Shown here: positions 11,511 through 23,893 of the stretch, in pieces
How the letters are laid out: each line of letters opens with the position of its first letter
Numbering within the stretch: position 1 is the first letter of the stretch
Position numbers and translations under genes: made by a program
Notes under the pieces: model-generated
Database searches by the model: none
Told to the model about the DNA's origin: nothing
What the model saw: only the letters and a program-made list of their open reading frames with translations
Origin: Epiperipatus broadwayi
Lineage: Eukaryota; Onychophora; Udeonychophora; Euonychophora; Peripatidae
NCBI GenBank assembly: GCA_028023455.1
Contig: JAQFVV010006541.1
Span: 124,001 to 188,000 of the forward strand
Reading direction: 5' to 3'
DNA length: 64,000 nucleotides

Positions 11511-11705
11511 AATGAGCATGAATATCTCTTAACAAACTTTTCCAAATATCCCAATCGCCAGATGGGTTTATAGCTATTGGCTGCCATCAGGGAAGTGCTA
11601 GGATATTCAGATATTAGAATCTCACTGATGACAGCCAACAGCTAAAAATTGGTCTGGGGATTGGAATATTTGGAAAAGCTTGTTAAGAACTATTCACACT
11701 CATTG
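11511..11705. repeat. Inverted repeat with decayed hammerhead-like motifs
   Basis: Arms of about 80 bp (11511-11590 and 11623-11705) are imperfect reverse complements. The right arm, plus strand, reads CTCA, CTGATGA, then AGC/GCT as stem II, AAAAA in place of GAAA, GGTC and TGGGGA: a hammerhead with the G12 core base changed. The left arm carries the minus-strand counterpart with CTGATGG. Both appear inactive. The stem I word TGGGGA is shared with the retrozyme arrays. Confidence 0.65.
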
Positions 11706-12453
11706 TATAACATTTGTAGTACATCCTTATTAAATTAAATCATGCGATATATAACTTGATTTCTTTGCAGTGAACATCCTTTATTTCCAAACAAGTATCA
11801 ACAAAAACACTTACTTAAAAAAATTATGTATGCAAAACATTATATTGCATAACTTTTTAAAACTGTTTTTTTTCTTTACATAAAATGTCTTCCATACAAA
11901 TAATTTCTTGTTCACTACTATTTTTTTTATTCAATTTTTTGGAATATGCAAAAATGCATATATGTTAGACATTCTTCTCCATATCAGGGATTGATTGTCA
12001 TTACATGCTCTGATGGTGGGTCACAGTGATCATTCAATTGGTGACTGATTCTCTCCAAATTCTTCATAAAAGATTTAAGATACTAGAATTTCTGGATCAT
12101 GATTTATGACATAATATGCTAGTGTGTTCATATCTTAATCCATAAGGGAATACCGCAGTAACATTAAATGTTGTTTTGCTCAAATTGGGTATAGTGGTAA
12201 AATAAGGAGTTCCAAAAATATTTTTAAGTTTTGAAGATTTCATGATGGCAGGGAATATTGAAATAATCTACGAAGGTACAAAATATACTGTCATATTTTA
12301 TAATGTAACTAAGAATCCAAACATGCTAGTGACTTAAATATTTTGTGGTCAATAGCTAAACCATGTTGAAACATAATACATTTGTTGATTTAAAAATGGT
12401 GCTTCAGGTATTTTGGAAAAAGAATCAGTCACTTTCTTGATATATATATATAT
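11706..12453. other. Non-coding stretch ending in (AT)n
   Basis: No gene recognised. The last bases (about 12440-12453) form an AT run that is the insertion site of the following LTR element. Confidence 0.5.
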
Positions 12454-14328
12454 TGTAACCGGACCGCCATACAACCGTTTTATTACCTCAGTTGTAACAA
12501 TTTTCTGATGAGCATGCTGTAGGAAGGAACTATCAATTGACATTCCTAATGCAGATGTTAATGGCACCTACAACAATATTTCCTGCTCATCAGAGGATGT
12601 AGTATAATAGAGACTGGGAACATCTAAACATTTATATGTTTGGTTTTCCAAACAGCGCCATTAGAGTTCTGTCTTACTACAACCTGACTGGCCTTGGTCT
12701 AGCTATGTCAGACGTAGCTCAGAGAACATGAGATTCTCATGAACCAGTGCCATAATTGGTGGGTGATGTGATAGATAAACAAAATAGAATTGGATAACTG
12801 GACAACCAATTTAATTTTTAGTAACAAAAAAATTTATTAGATAACAATTAATTTGCAATTTCAACAATAGTTCATTAATTCCTCTATGAGAATAAACTTG
12901 TAAACATTCTGGTTTAGTAATAATTCATTTTGAATTCATTTAATAGTTCATTTTGAATTCACTTGAGAGAAGAAAATTATGAATATCCTAATTCAATGAT
13001 AGTTCATTAATTCTTTTATGGGAAAAAGCTTGGGATTATTCTGGTTTAACAATAATTCATTCCGAATTCATTTAATAGTTCATTTTGACTTCACTTGAGA
13101 GAAGAAAATTATGAATATCCTAATTCAATGATAGTTCATTAATTCTTTTATGGGAAAAAGCTTGGGATTATTCTGGTTTAACAATAATTCATTCCGAATT
13201 CATTTAATAGTTCATTTTGACTTCACTTGAGAGAAGAAAATTATGAATATCCTAATTCAATGATAGTTCATTAATTCTTTTATGGGAAAAGCTTGGGATC
13301 ATTCTGGTTTAACAACAATTCATTCCGAATTCACTTAATAGTTCATTTTGAATTCACTTGAGAGAAGAAAATTATGAATATCCTAATTCAATGATAGTTC
13401 ATTAATTTTTTTTTATGAGAAGAGATATGGTAGTAATTAAACATTTATGATTTATAGAGTATTTTATCATTTGATAATTGAGGCATTTATATTTTAGCCA
13501 AATGTAGAAGCATATTCTTACACATAAACTTCATTACACTATAATAAGTTTAGAAGCAGTTAAATATCTATGATTTATGGAGTATTTATCATTTGATAAT
13601 TGAAGCATTTATATTTTAGCCAAATGTAGAAGCATATTCTTACACATAAACTTCATTACACTACAATGAGTTTAGAAGCAGTTAAATATCTATAATTCGG
13701 TCAAACATAAAAGTATAATAAAGATGTCTTAATATTTATTGAACAATTCTACGCAATTAGTTCGAAAAATTCACTTTGTAATATTTGATTATTATGTTTT
13801 AGTATTTTATAAAAATTACCTTCCAGTTTTACGGTCCATTTTATTCAAACGAAGGCAGGTTATTTTATTAATGGAAAGTCATGGCACAGCATGGAGAGAG
13901 TGAAGCTCTTAATTTATTCCAGTTTCATTATAATTTCTCTAGTAAAACTTTTTATTTTTATTTTCACGTTTTGTTAAAGCCCTCTGTGTAAGACGATAGA
14001 GAGAAAAAAAATTTCTTCTTTCTTCAACGACGTGTCTAATTTGAATACTGCCTCAGTTTAACTCAAGTATCCTTTTTCTTTCTTTTTAATGATTGGATAA
14101 TTAATTTCTTTCTTTTTTTTATTGAGACAGATAAAAAAAATATAAAATAAGACGATATAACATTTTATTTAAATCCATCAATACTAAAAATCAAAATTAT
14201 GATTTTATTTTTCATTTTTAACGAATCACAACTTTATTGTGTTTCCAATTAGACTGAATCACACTAGACATTTTTGAATGGGGGGGGATCTTTTGCATAA
14301 ATATATGAAAGACAGTATATCTGTCTCA
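12454..14328 (-). repeat. 3' LTR of the gag-only element
   Basis: Direct repeat of 16749-18628. It contains about 4.5 tandem copies of a 132-bp unit (about 12860-13410; landmark GAATATCCTAATTCAATGAT at 12981, 13113, 13245, 13376), then a roughly 121-bp duplicated unit (landmark CATTTGATAATTGA near 13469 and 13590). It ends in CA at 14328. Confidence 0.9.
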
Positions 14329-14891
14329 TTACCCCTCACCAACTTTTGGGATGAAATCGCCTGGAAGTACGATTTCATTCCATATACTATACACATTATT
14401 TCTCAGTACTGGTCTTAGATATGCTGATGAATGGGTAAGATGAGCTGGAAAAGTGAATACATGAACTATAGCCTCCAATGCTGGGACAAATAGATGGCCA
14501 AGCACAAACTACCAGTACACACCGCCTCATGACGTCACGAGAAAATATCTCATTTTTAAGCACTACCTCTCTTGTACCTAGAAGCATCATCCAACCAAGA
14601 ATAGGAGCCAGAGAAAAAAAAATCAATTTGGCATTCAGCCAACCCTGCTCAGCTCCAGTGAGTCTTAGGGGCTATCATTTGGCCTATCCATGAGACCAAG
14701 GTCTATCCATGCTGGACTACTCTTGGAGCACAACATCCAGGTCGGGATAGTGCCGAGCATATACTTCGGAGCATCATAACACAATGCATCCAAGCAGCTC
14801 TGCTCAATCATCCACCATCTCAACATGAAAAACACAAGCTCATGCATCACTACATCACACTCACAAACTTTTTCCATCAGCTATCTCTATT
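14329..14891. other. Interior of the LTR element downstream of gag
   Basis: About 560 bp between the gag stop and the 3' LTR in element sense. No pol domain or zinc knuckle is encoded on either strand. The purine-rich stretch next to 14328 is the polypurine-tract candidate. Confidence 0.6.
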
Positions 14892-16322
14892 TTATTCTGA
14901 ATTATAACTGCAACCTGGTTTAGGAGACTGAGGATCATGATCAGTTCTCCTATAGTCCTCTTTTATATTATGAGGTGACATACTTCTGGATTGTCTCTTT
15001 GTTGAAAATTTATCATGTTCAACATTACTGTGGTGTCTTGCTTCTTCACTTCTGTATTCTCTTTGGAGATCCTTGTTACTGTTTGATCTTCTAATTATAC
15101 GCGTCCGATATGGACCATGAACACCATCTGTGAATTTTCTCCTACTCCTCTTCCATGGTGGTATTTCATTTTTGCCATCTGTGAATTTTCTCCTGTTCCT
15201 CTTCCATGGTGGTATTTCATTTTTACATAAAAGTTTATTTTTAAATGGTTCTTCTGCCATAATAATTATTCTTTTAGTATTTATAAAAGTTTCTTGTTGC
15301 TTAATTTTTTTCACACTTATAAATCCTGAGTTTTCAGATTCCCTTTTGGTGTCTTTTCCTGCATAAGCAACTATATTTTTAATAACTGTCTTTATATATT
15401 TTTTTTCTGTACTCAATTTTTGATTTGAGTTTATTAAGCTTTTGTTTATAATTTTTACATATGGCTGAGGACTAACACACTTTTCTTTCCATTTTATGGT
15501 TTCTTTCTCTATCTCCTTTACTATTTCATAGCATACATCAGACAATTTTTCTGAAACATTTTCTTCTATATTGAACAGTTCCTTTGTTATATTTTGATTA
15601 TGTTCATTTTCACGTTTTTCATCTTCTTGAAGATCAGAAGATTTTAATTTTGCTTTATTAGATTTATTTTCATCCATTTGAAACTCTTTTACTGTATTTG
15701 ATACAATTTCATTCTCAGCTTCTGTATATACTGTTTCTTTATTTTCAATTTTAGAGGTATATTCCACAATCAGAAGTTTTCCTGAAGGTAGACTGACAAT
15801 TTCAAGATCACTCTTTGTAATTTCAATTTCTTCCTTTTTAACAATCTCAAATTTTGCTTCATCAGTAATAGGATATTCAATTTGTGATTCCTTTAAAATA
15901 TCTTTGGTTGGAAATTTCAAAGTCTCTTCCTCATCCAATTTTTTAGACTGAGTTATTTTTTTCATTAACTGGTTGAACTTTTCATTCTGTTTTTCCACTG
16001 CTTCCATAATTTGTTTTTTATCTTCTTCTCTCTGTTTGATATCTTCTTCTCTTTGCTTATCTCATTTTTGGTTATCTTCTTCTCTTTGTTTGTCTCTTTT
16101 CTTTTTATCTTCTTCTCTTTGTTTGTCTCTTTTCTTTTTATCTTCTTCTCTTTGTTTATCTCTTTTCTTTTTATCTTCTTCTCTCCATTTGATATCTTCT
16201 TCTCTTTGTTTGTCCTCTTTTTTCCTTTGTTTCTCATCTTCTTCTATTCGTTCTTTGATCATATCGAATAGCTGCTTTAACATGGCTTTCTTTTCTGTTT
16301 CCTGAGTTTCTATGTTCACCAT
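14892..16322 (-). pseudogene. Gag-like coiled-coil protein with one internal stop
   Basis: A frame starting MVNIETQETEKK at 16322 runs through a highly charged region with about five near-identical 12-residue repeats (core DKQREEDKKKR), reaches a single TGA at about 16059-16061, and continues in the same frame for 371 more codons to 14892. Length without the stop is about 475 residues. The middle is Glu/Lys-rich. Near the end NEIPPWKRNRRKFTDG is tandemly duplicated, followed by a basic Ser/Arg-rich tail. It starts about 420 bp past the primer-binding-site candidate, as gag does. Charged coiled-coil gags occur in arthropod gypsy-like elements, but no CCHC knuckle is present, so 'gag' rests mainly on position. 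The TGA fits a CGA-to-TGA change. Confidence 0.6.
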
Positions 16323-16612
16323 TTTTCCTTTGTTTTCTGACTTAGTAAGCTTCTCTCTCCATCCACACCATGACCCTACTCCATCTTCTTTGAAATGCCC
16401 GTTTCATTCATTATGCCATTCATTTTCGTTTTGCCTTTCTTTTAAACTTTTATTTCTTTATCCTTCCTGAACAACTTACATCACCACATCATATGCACTG
16501 TTCATATCACAGAATCGTGATCTGCTTATGCTTATTAGTAGGCTAGCTAGATCGGACTTCACAGTAAGGTGGCAATGTAATAAGTGCCTATGGTTAGGCT
16601 AGCTGAATAAAA

Positions 16613-16748
16613 CCTCACAGTTGAAAGACAAATGTAACCGGAGAACTAAAAATAGTTTATCCAGGTAAAGCCTCACAGTTGGAAGACAAATGTAACCGGA
16701 GAACTAAAAATAGTTTATCCAGGTAAAGCCTCACAGTTGGACGCCAAA
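16613..16748 (-). repeat. 58-bp tandem repeat of LTR end plus primer binding site
   Basis: CCTCACAGTTG recurs at 16613, 16671 and 16729, each followed by CAAATGTAACCGGA. In element sense each unit holds the LTR terminus (TCCGGTTACA), the spacer, the primer-binding-site-like block and the start of the leader. The unit next to the LTR has the TGGCGTCCAACTGTGAGG form; the other two read TTTGTCTTCCAAC-type variants. Confidence 0.88.
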
Positions 16749-18628
16749 TGTAACCGGACCGCCATACAACCGTTTTATTACCTCAGTTGTAACAATTTTC
16801 TGATGAGCATGCTGTAGGAAGGAACTATCAATTGACATTCCTAATGCAGATGTTAATGGCACCTACAACAATATTTCCTGCTCATCAGAGGATGTAGTAT
16901 AATAGAGACTGGGAACATCTAAACATTTATATGTTTGGTTTTCCAAACAGCGCCATTAGAGTTCTGTCTTACTACAACCTGACTGGCCTTGGTCTAGCTA
17001 TGTCAGACGTAGCTCAGAGAACATGAGATTCTCATGAACCAGTGCCATAATTGGTGGGTGATGTGATAGATAAACAAAATAGAATTGGATAACTGGACAA
17101 CCAATTTAATTTTTAGTAACAAAAAAATTTATTAGATAACAATTAATTTGCAATTTCAACAATAGTTCATTAATTCCTCTATGAGAATAAACTTGTAAAC
17201 ATTCTGGTTTAGTAATAATTCATTTTGAATTCATTTAATAGTTCATTTTGACTTCACTTGAGAGAAGAAAATTATGAATATCCTAATTCAATGATAGTTC
17301 ATTAATTCTTTTATGGGAAAAAGCTTGGGATTATTCTGGTTTAACAATAATTCATTCCGAATTCATTTAATAGTTCATTTTGACTTCACTTGAGAGAAGA
17401 AAATTATGAATATCCTAATTCAATGATAGTTCATTAATTCTTTTATGGGAAAAAGCTTGGGATTATTCTGGTTTAACAATAATTCATTCCAAATTCATTT
17501 AATAGTTCATTTTGACTTCACTTGAGAGAAGAAAATTATGAATATCCTAATTCAATGATAGTTCATTAATTCTTTTATGGGAAAAGCTTGGGATCATTCT
17601 GGTTTAACAACAATTCATTCCGAATTCACTTAATAGTTCATTTTGAATTCACTTGAGAGAAGAAAATTATGAATATCCTAATTCAATGATAGTTCATTAA
17701 TTTTTTTTTTTATGAGAAGAGATATGGTAGTAATTAAACATTTATGATTTATAGAGTATTTTATCATTTGATAATTGAGGCATTTATATTTTAGCCAAAT
17801 GTAGAAGCATATTCTTACACATAAACTTCATTACACTATAATGAGTTTAGAAGCAATTAAATATCTATGATTTATAGAGTATTTATCATTTGATAATTGA
17901 AGCATTTATATTTTAGCCAAATGTAGAAGCATATTCTTACACATAAACTTCATTACACTACAATGAGTTTAGAAGCAATTAAATATCTATAATTCGGTCA
18001 AACATAAAAGTATAATAAAGATGTCTTAATATTTATTGAACAATTCTACGCAATTAGTTCGAAAAATTCACTTTGTAATATTTGATTATTATGTTTTAGT
18101 ATTTTATAAAAATTACCTTCCAGTTTTACGGTCCATTTTATTCAAACGAAGGCAGGTTATTTTATTAATGGAAAGTCATGGCACAGCATGGAGAGAGTGA
18201 AGCTCTTAATTTATTCCAGTTTCATTATAATTTCTCTAGTAAAACTTTTTATTTTTATTTTCACGTTTTGTTAAAGCCCTCTGTGTAAGACGATAGAGAG
18301 AAAAAAAATTTCTTCTTTCTTCAACGACGTGTCTAATTTGAATACTGCCTCAGTTTAACTCAAGTATCCTTTTTCTTTCTTTTTAATGATTGGATAATTA
18401 ATTTCTTTCTTTTTTTTATTGAGACAGATAAAAAAAATAAAATAAAATAAGACGATATAACATTCTATTTAAATCCATCAATACTAAAAATCAAAATTAT
18501 GATTTTATTTTTCATTTTTAACGAATCACAACTTTATTGTGTTTCCAATTAGACTGAATCACGCTAGACATTTTTGAATGGGGGGGGATCTTTTGCATAA
18601 ATATATGAAAGACAGTATATCTGTCACA
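16749..18628 (-). repeat. 5' LTR of the gag-only element
   Basis: Direct repeat of 12454-14328 with the same 132-bp array (landmark at 17276, 17408, 17540, 17671) and the same 121-bp duplication. It ends at CA (18628) next to ATATATAT, which also borders the 3' tail of the adjacent RTE LINE. Confidence 0.9.
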
Positions 18629-18644
18629 ATATATATCATCATTA

Positions 18645-20280
18645 TCAACCATTATCAATCCACTGCAGGATGAAGGTCTCTCCAAGTTTAATCCATCTTC
18701 TCCGATCTTTAGCTTCTCTTCTCCACATCACCCCTACACATTTTCTTATTTCATCCATCCATCTTACATGTGGTCTCCTTCTGGGTCTTTTACAATCTCT
18801 TGGAATCCAGTTTAAAATTTCAATTGTCCATCTATTATCATCTCTTCTAGCAATATGTCCAGCCCAACTCCACTTCAATCTTTTAATTTTTTCAATGAGG
18901 TCAGTAACACCTGTTTGTTCTCTTATCCATACATTGCGTTTTCGATCTCTTCTTGTTACTCCCAACATACATCTCTCCATACTTCTTTGAGTGATCTGAA
19001 GTCTCTGTATTGATCTTCTATTAAGTGTCCAAGTCTCAGATCCATAAGTAAGAACTGGTAAAACACATTTGTTAAAAACCTTTCTTTTCAAACACATAGG
19101 CATATTTCCTTTTAATATCAAGTTATTTCTACCAAAAGCACTCCAACCAAGTTTAATTCTATGATTAATTTCCTCTATTATGTTTCCATCTGTATTAATA
19201 ATCTGACCAAGGTATTTGTAACTCTTAACTTCTTCTAATTCATCATAATCAATCTTTATTTTCATATTTTGAGCAAATCGATTAAACATTACTTTAGTCT
19301 TTTTAACATTTATCTTTAGTCCTACTTTCCTACTTTCATCTGATAACTCCTGCAACCTTTCCTGCAGCTCGGAAGCATTATTTGCAAAAACAACTACATC
19401 ATCTGCGAAATCTAAATGACTTAAATAATCTCCATTTACTTTCACTCCTTTAGTTTCCCATTTTAATCCACAAAATACTTCTTGCAGCACTGCTGTAAAA
19501 AGTTTTGGAGATATGGAGTCACCTTGTCTTACACCTTTCTCAATGTTGACTTTCCCAGTATCATTATGTAATCTAATTGTTGCTGTTGCATTTTTATAAA
19601 TATTCTTTAAAATATGACAATATCCTGGATCTATACCTTGATGATCCAATGCTTTAATCACTGAAGAAATGTTTATAGAATCAAATGCCTTTTCATAATC
19701 TACAAATCCAAAACATAATGACAACTCATATTCATTTGTCCTTTCTATAACTTCTCTCAATACTTGAATATGATCTACTGTACTAAAACCACTTTTAAAT
19801 CCAGCTTGTTCTCTTGGTTGGTGAAAATCCAAGGTTCTCTGTAGACGAGTTGTAATTATCTTGGTAAAAATTTTATATAAAACTGATAAAATGCTGATAG
19901 GTCGGTAATTTCTAATATCTTCTTTATCACCTTTTTTAAATATTAATATTATTACTGCATTCTTCCAATCATCCGGTACATCTTTATCATTTAGACATTT
20001 GGTATATAACTTTCCTAATATTTTTTCTGTTTCTTCACCTGCTTCTTTTAATATATCAATTATAATTCCATCATTACCTGGAGCCTTTCCTTTTTTCATA
20101 CATTTAATTGCATTTCTCACTTCTTCATTTAAAATTCTGGGCAATTCGGAATATGTAATAGATATAGGAGGTACTTGTTCTTTATTACTATATAATTCTT
20201 GATAAAAATCTTCTACCAATTTCATAATGTCATCCCTCTTTTTAGTAATAATTCCATCTTTTTTTCCTTATTGCAGATAT
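18645..20280 (-). pseudogene. RTE LINE reverse transcriptase domain
   Basis: From about 20280 the minus strand encodes an RT with KGKAPGNDGI, NYRPISILSVLYKIF, a palm motif GFVDYEKAFDSI, GVRQGDSISPKLF and the catalytic FADDVV box, then the C-terminal region typical of RTE elements (GSETWTLNRR, KRLKWSWAGHIARRDDNRW, RPRRRPHVRWMDEI). The RT copies element RNA at a nicked target. It is one frameshift away from the upstream endonuclease frame, at an A-run near 20265. Within the RT itself the frame is open for more than 520 codons. Confidence 0.92.
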
Positions 20281-21632
20281 AAATTTCCTACCAATACCAA
20301 AATGTTGTTTTACATTCTTAAGACTTTTATTTTCTTCTACAGCTTTTCTTGCTAGTTCACAGTTATACTTTCTTATATCATTTTCAACTCTTTTCCGCAC
20401 CATTTTACAAAATTCGAGATATTCAATTCTTTTTAATGCATCATTCTTGCATATCTTCATATTCCTTCTTTTCTTCATAAGTTCTCTAGTCTCAGTAGAA
20501 ATTTTATTAGTCAATTGCTGCTTTTTTCTACCAGCTATCTTTGTTGCAGTTTTTAAAAGTGTATCAGTTATTTTCATATTAATTTCATTCAAATCTGAAT
20601 CATGTTCAAAATCTACTAATACTTGAAACCAATTTGTAAGTTCTAATTTAAATTCATTAGAATGTTTCTGAAGATTAGGAATATCAACTGTAAATATAGT
20701 TTTTCTTAATAATTTTTGTCTTTCTAGTTTTACATTAACATGTATCTTACCCCTTACTAATCGATGATCACTTCCTGTGTTAAATTTATTAAGAACATTA
20801 CAATCTTGAAATATGTATTTCCTGTTAGTCAAAATATAATCCAATTCTGCTGTACCTTCATTTGGATGCTTCCATGTCCATTTCCTTCTAACATTTTTCT
20901 CAAAAAAGAATTCATAATATAAAGTTTTTCCTTCTCTGCAAACTCCACAAGTCTATGTCCTCTCTCATTTCTATTACCATAACCAAAATTACCTACAACA
21001 CTTTCATCTTTCATTTGTTTACCAATTCTAGCATTAAAATCTCCCATAACAATTTTAAAATGTTGTTTACTCTGATCAAAAGCCTTTTGTACATCCATAT
21101 AAAAATCTTCTACTACTTCATCACTGTGAGAACTTGTTGGGGCATAAACCTGAATTATCTGCATTTGGTATCTGCTATTAAGTTGTATAACTAATCTTGC
21201 CACTCTGTCTGATACACCATCAATCTCCACAATATTGTTCTTCCACTTTTTATTTATAATGAATCCTACTCCACTTGTATTTCCAATATTTGTGCCTTTA
21301 TAATAGAGCATATGTCCACTTTTTAAATCAATTGTCTCTTCACCTTTTCTTCTAACTTCACAAAGTCCAATAATATCCCATTTAATATAAGAGAGTTCTT
21401 CTTCTAATTCTTGCAATCTTCCTTCACTTGAAAGTGATCTGCAGTTGTAAGTACCTAAATAAAAAGTCGTCATCAAATGGCAGCCTGGGTCCGCCTCCAG
21501 GATATTCTTAGCACCCTCCACCTTCGGCCACCAACTGCTGCCTTGGTTGGTGACTTTACAGCCTCCTGGGATTAAGGGCCATGCTTTATTTTTGTCTGTC
21601 ATAATTGTATAATTGGGAAAAATCTTTATCAT
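20242..21632 (-). pseudogene. RTE LINE endonuclease (APE-like) domain and linker
   Basis: Motifs in order: LGTYNCRSL, IIGLCEVRRKGEE (catalytic Glu), SGVGFIINKKW, VYAPTS, MGDFNARIG and SDHRLV, as in APE-type endonucleases that nick the target for priming. A frameshift near 20880 separates the start (from 21632) from the block beginning LDYILTNRK (20844). The linker to the RT is basic and helical. A second frameshift near 20265 leads to the RT. Confidence 0.9.
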
Positions 21633-21931
21633 TTACACAAACATTCATTCTGCCTTATCAGGCACTGAGAAGAAAGACCATGGTGTTTCTTGATCTTAAA
21701 CTCAGAGGTAAAAGCCAATAAACTCACCACACTGGCTAATGTGTGTTGGTGAGCAGCCCATCCATGTTCGTATACTATATGAATAAACATATAGTAATAA
21801 CAGCTGCAAAGACAAGAACGTATGGAGTGGACATTAGGAATTTGCCCTGCTCAGTTCCTTTACGGCCTCCAAGAGGAATCAAAGGGTCTCCTTTCAGTTA
21901 ATAGCAAACTCCTTTCTGCAGCCATATTAAT

Positions 21932-23893
21932 TGTAACGAGCACAGATGTTCGTTACATTGTTTTTTTTATTTATTTATTAAACATGAAAGTAAATTAAAA
22001 AGTTCGCATTTAAAAATTTTCTTTAAGAATTAAAAATTGAAATTAAATATCATCTTAAACTCTTATATATTAAATCGCACAGATAATGAAAAATTATTAA
22101 AATAAAACTTTATTAAAGAAAAAGTATTTTAAAACTAAATTTTAAAAAGATTTGGAAATAAAATTATATCTTTAAATTTATCTTTAAATATATCTTTGAT
22201 TTGGAAAACAGGTTAATTAATCAGAAATGGAAATGATAAATTTAATTAGTCAAATGTAAACCAGCCTTGGGCATTTAAATGTAAAAACATTGGTCAGATA
22301 GGAAAACAATAGAAACAAATAGCCAATGAAAGAAATCCATCGGGAAATCGGACCTCAGCGAAAGGATCATCACATCGATGACATAATGCCAAGTCAATCC
22401 TTCGAATACGTATAAAAGGAAAATTTGGAAATTATTAATCAGTGAGTTATTATGATTATTACGATGTGACAGATAGATGTTAGTGCGCAGGTGCGGGAGA
22501 AGAGATTGAAGGAACACACGTTCAATCCCTTCAGTTGTTATAAAATGGAAAAATGAAACATCGCTTTTCTTATATTCAGAGGACCACAGGATCATCGGGA
22601 AATTTAACACTGATTTCAAATGGCAAGCAATTGTAAAAGATGAACATTTCTAAAACCATAAGAACTTTCTAAGATATAACGAACAATATTAATTTGAAAA
22701 CACTAAGAACTTTAAATTTTAAACTTTCCTAGTATTTAATTGTTACAAATAGAATCCTATCTGACCAAACTAAATTCTTTATTAATAGTGTTATTTGATG
22801 TATTTTTTTTCTTATTTATGTAAAATCATTTCCATTTATTTATTTTTTATTCTTTAAGTTTTTATCATGATTTTTTTTTTGTTTTTCGTTAAATTAATTA
22901 TATAAATGTTAAACTTAAGTCGGGCGTGAATGGCTGTATAGATTTGTAAAGTTATATTAGGGGAGGGTAATCTTAGGTTATTTGTGTCATTGTTAGATTG
23001 GGTCAATGGATTGGATATATTGATGTAGTTAGTAGATGTAGTCGGAGATTCGCTACTGGCAGAATCGCTTCATACGCCGCACTCTCCCATTTTGCCTATG
23101 GAAGGAATTATAAGACGCAGAGCGCAGTTCCTTTCTATGGAGTTTTTTTTTTTATTGTTCTTCTCGTTAGATAGAAGTAATATTCCTGTCTAATGAGAGT
23201 CAATATCTTCTCTTAACCTTTTTGGTGCTGCCGTATTCCATATTACATTGAATACATCGATGCATCAGATGGATTGGTGCCAGTTTGACTGCGAATTTTA
23301 GCCTAAGGTTAAATAGGGACAGAATATTTTATTTTCAAATGCAAATCTATGTGGTCTATTCATACTTGACCCTAAATAAAAAAATGCATTAAATTTAAGT
23401 TGTTATAGACGCTTGCATGAATTGGTTATCAATTGAGTATGTTTTGGGTTTTTATATTTGATCAAAATATATAGACATTCGATAAAGAATGATACCTTAT
23501 GGTGAGTATCTAAAATGTATTTATTCGGATGTCTTTTAAGTTATTGGTGACAATGCAAGTATCTTATGGTGAATACTATTGGGTTACGTATAAATTTCCC
23601 TCCGCAATTGTCAGTAATCAATAATTTTGTATTTTGATCATTTATGTTTACTTTGAAATGTTTTTGACCGTGAAATCTATGTAACCGATCTATATTCAAC
23701 ATTATAAACAAGCTTTCATAAATTTATCTGTGTGAACTTAATTAAAATGTAAAATTAGAATATAATAGTAATTAAATGTAAATTAAAGTCAAAAATCAAA
23801 GTTAAAAATAATGCTAAATGTTAAAATGTAAACTAATACTAAAATAATTTTAAATCTTATATATATGTGCATAAATAATGTTTGTGTGTTACA
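21932..23893 (+). repeat. 5' LTR of giant-LTR copy 1 (internally deleted)
   Basis: Same sequence as 24615-26830 up to about 23880, then jumps from the TAAATAATGTTTGTG word to the terminal GTTACA, skipping the TAATTACTGGCAGTGG...GGATC segment of the intact LTR. Confidence 0.88.

Larger units (their letters stand above)
12454..18628 (-). mobile_element. Gypsy-like LTR element, gag-only, minus orientation
   Basis: Two about 1.88-kb direct repeats (12454-14328, 16749-18628) flank a 2.4-kb interior. Read on the minus strand the LTRs start TGWGACAGATATAC and end GGTTACA. Next to the upstream LTR lies TGGCGTCCAACTGTGAGG, similar to lysine-tRNA-type primer binding sites. Next to the downstream LTR lies purine-rich GTGAGGGG. 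ATAT occurs at both outer edges (12450-12453 and 18629-18632), consistent with a 4-bp duplication. The interior encodes a gag-like coiled-coil protein but no protease, RT, RNase H or integrase, so the element is non-autonomous. The two LTRs look very similar, which implies recent insertion. Confidence 0.88.
18629..21931 (-). mobile_element. Nearly full-length RTE/BovB-type LINE
   Basis: The minus strand runs from a 5' UTR (about 21930-21640) through an endonuclease and reverse transcriptase to a short 3' end with ATGATG-type repeats, the compact single-ORF layout of RTE-clade elements (about 3.3 kb). Only two frameshifts separate the coding blocks, so it is a young copy. Other pieces of the family lie at 665-830, 41005-41428 and 56055-56393. 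The 5' side is cut by the LTR of the next element (21932). Confidence 0.92.

Noticed and set aside
12505-12530. CTGATGAG in the LTR (also near 16803) as a hammerhead
   Set aside because: No GAAA core or closing stem follows within a sensible distance.
15973-16305. Plus-strand Ser/Leu/Phe-rich frames opposite the gag-like repeat
   Set aside because: Antisense shadows of the charged coiled-coil repeats on the minus strand.
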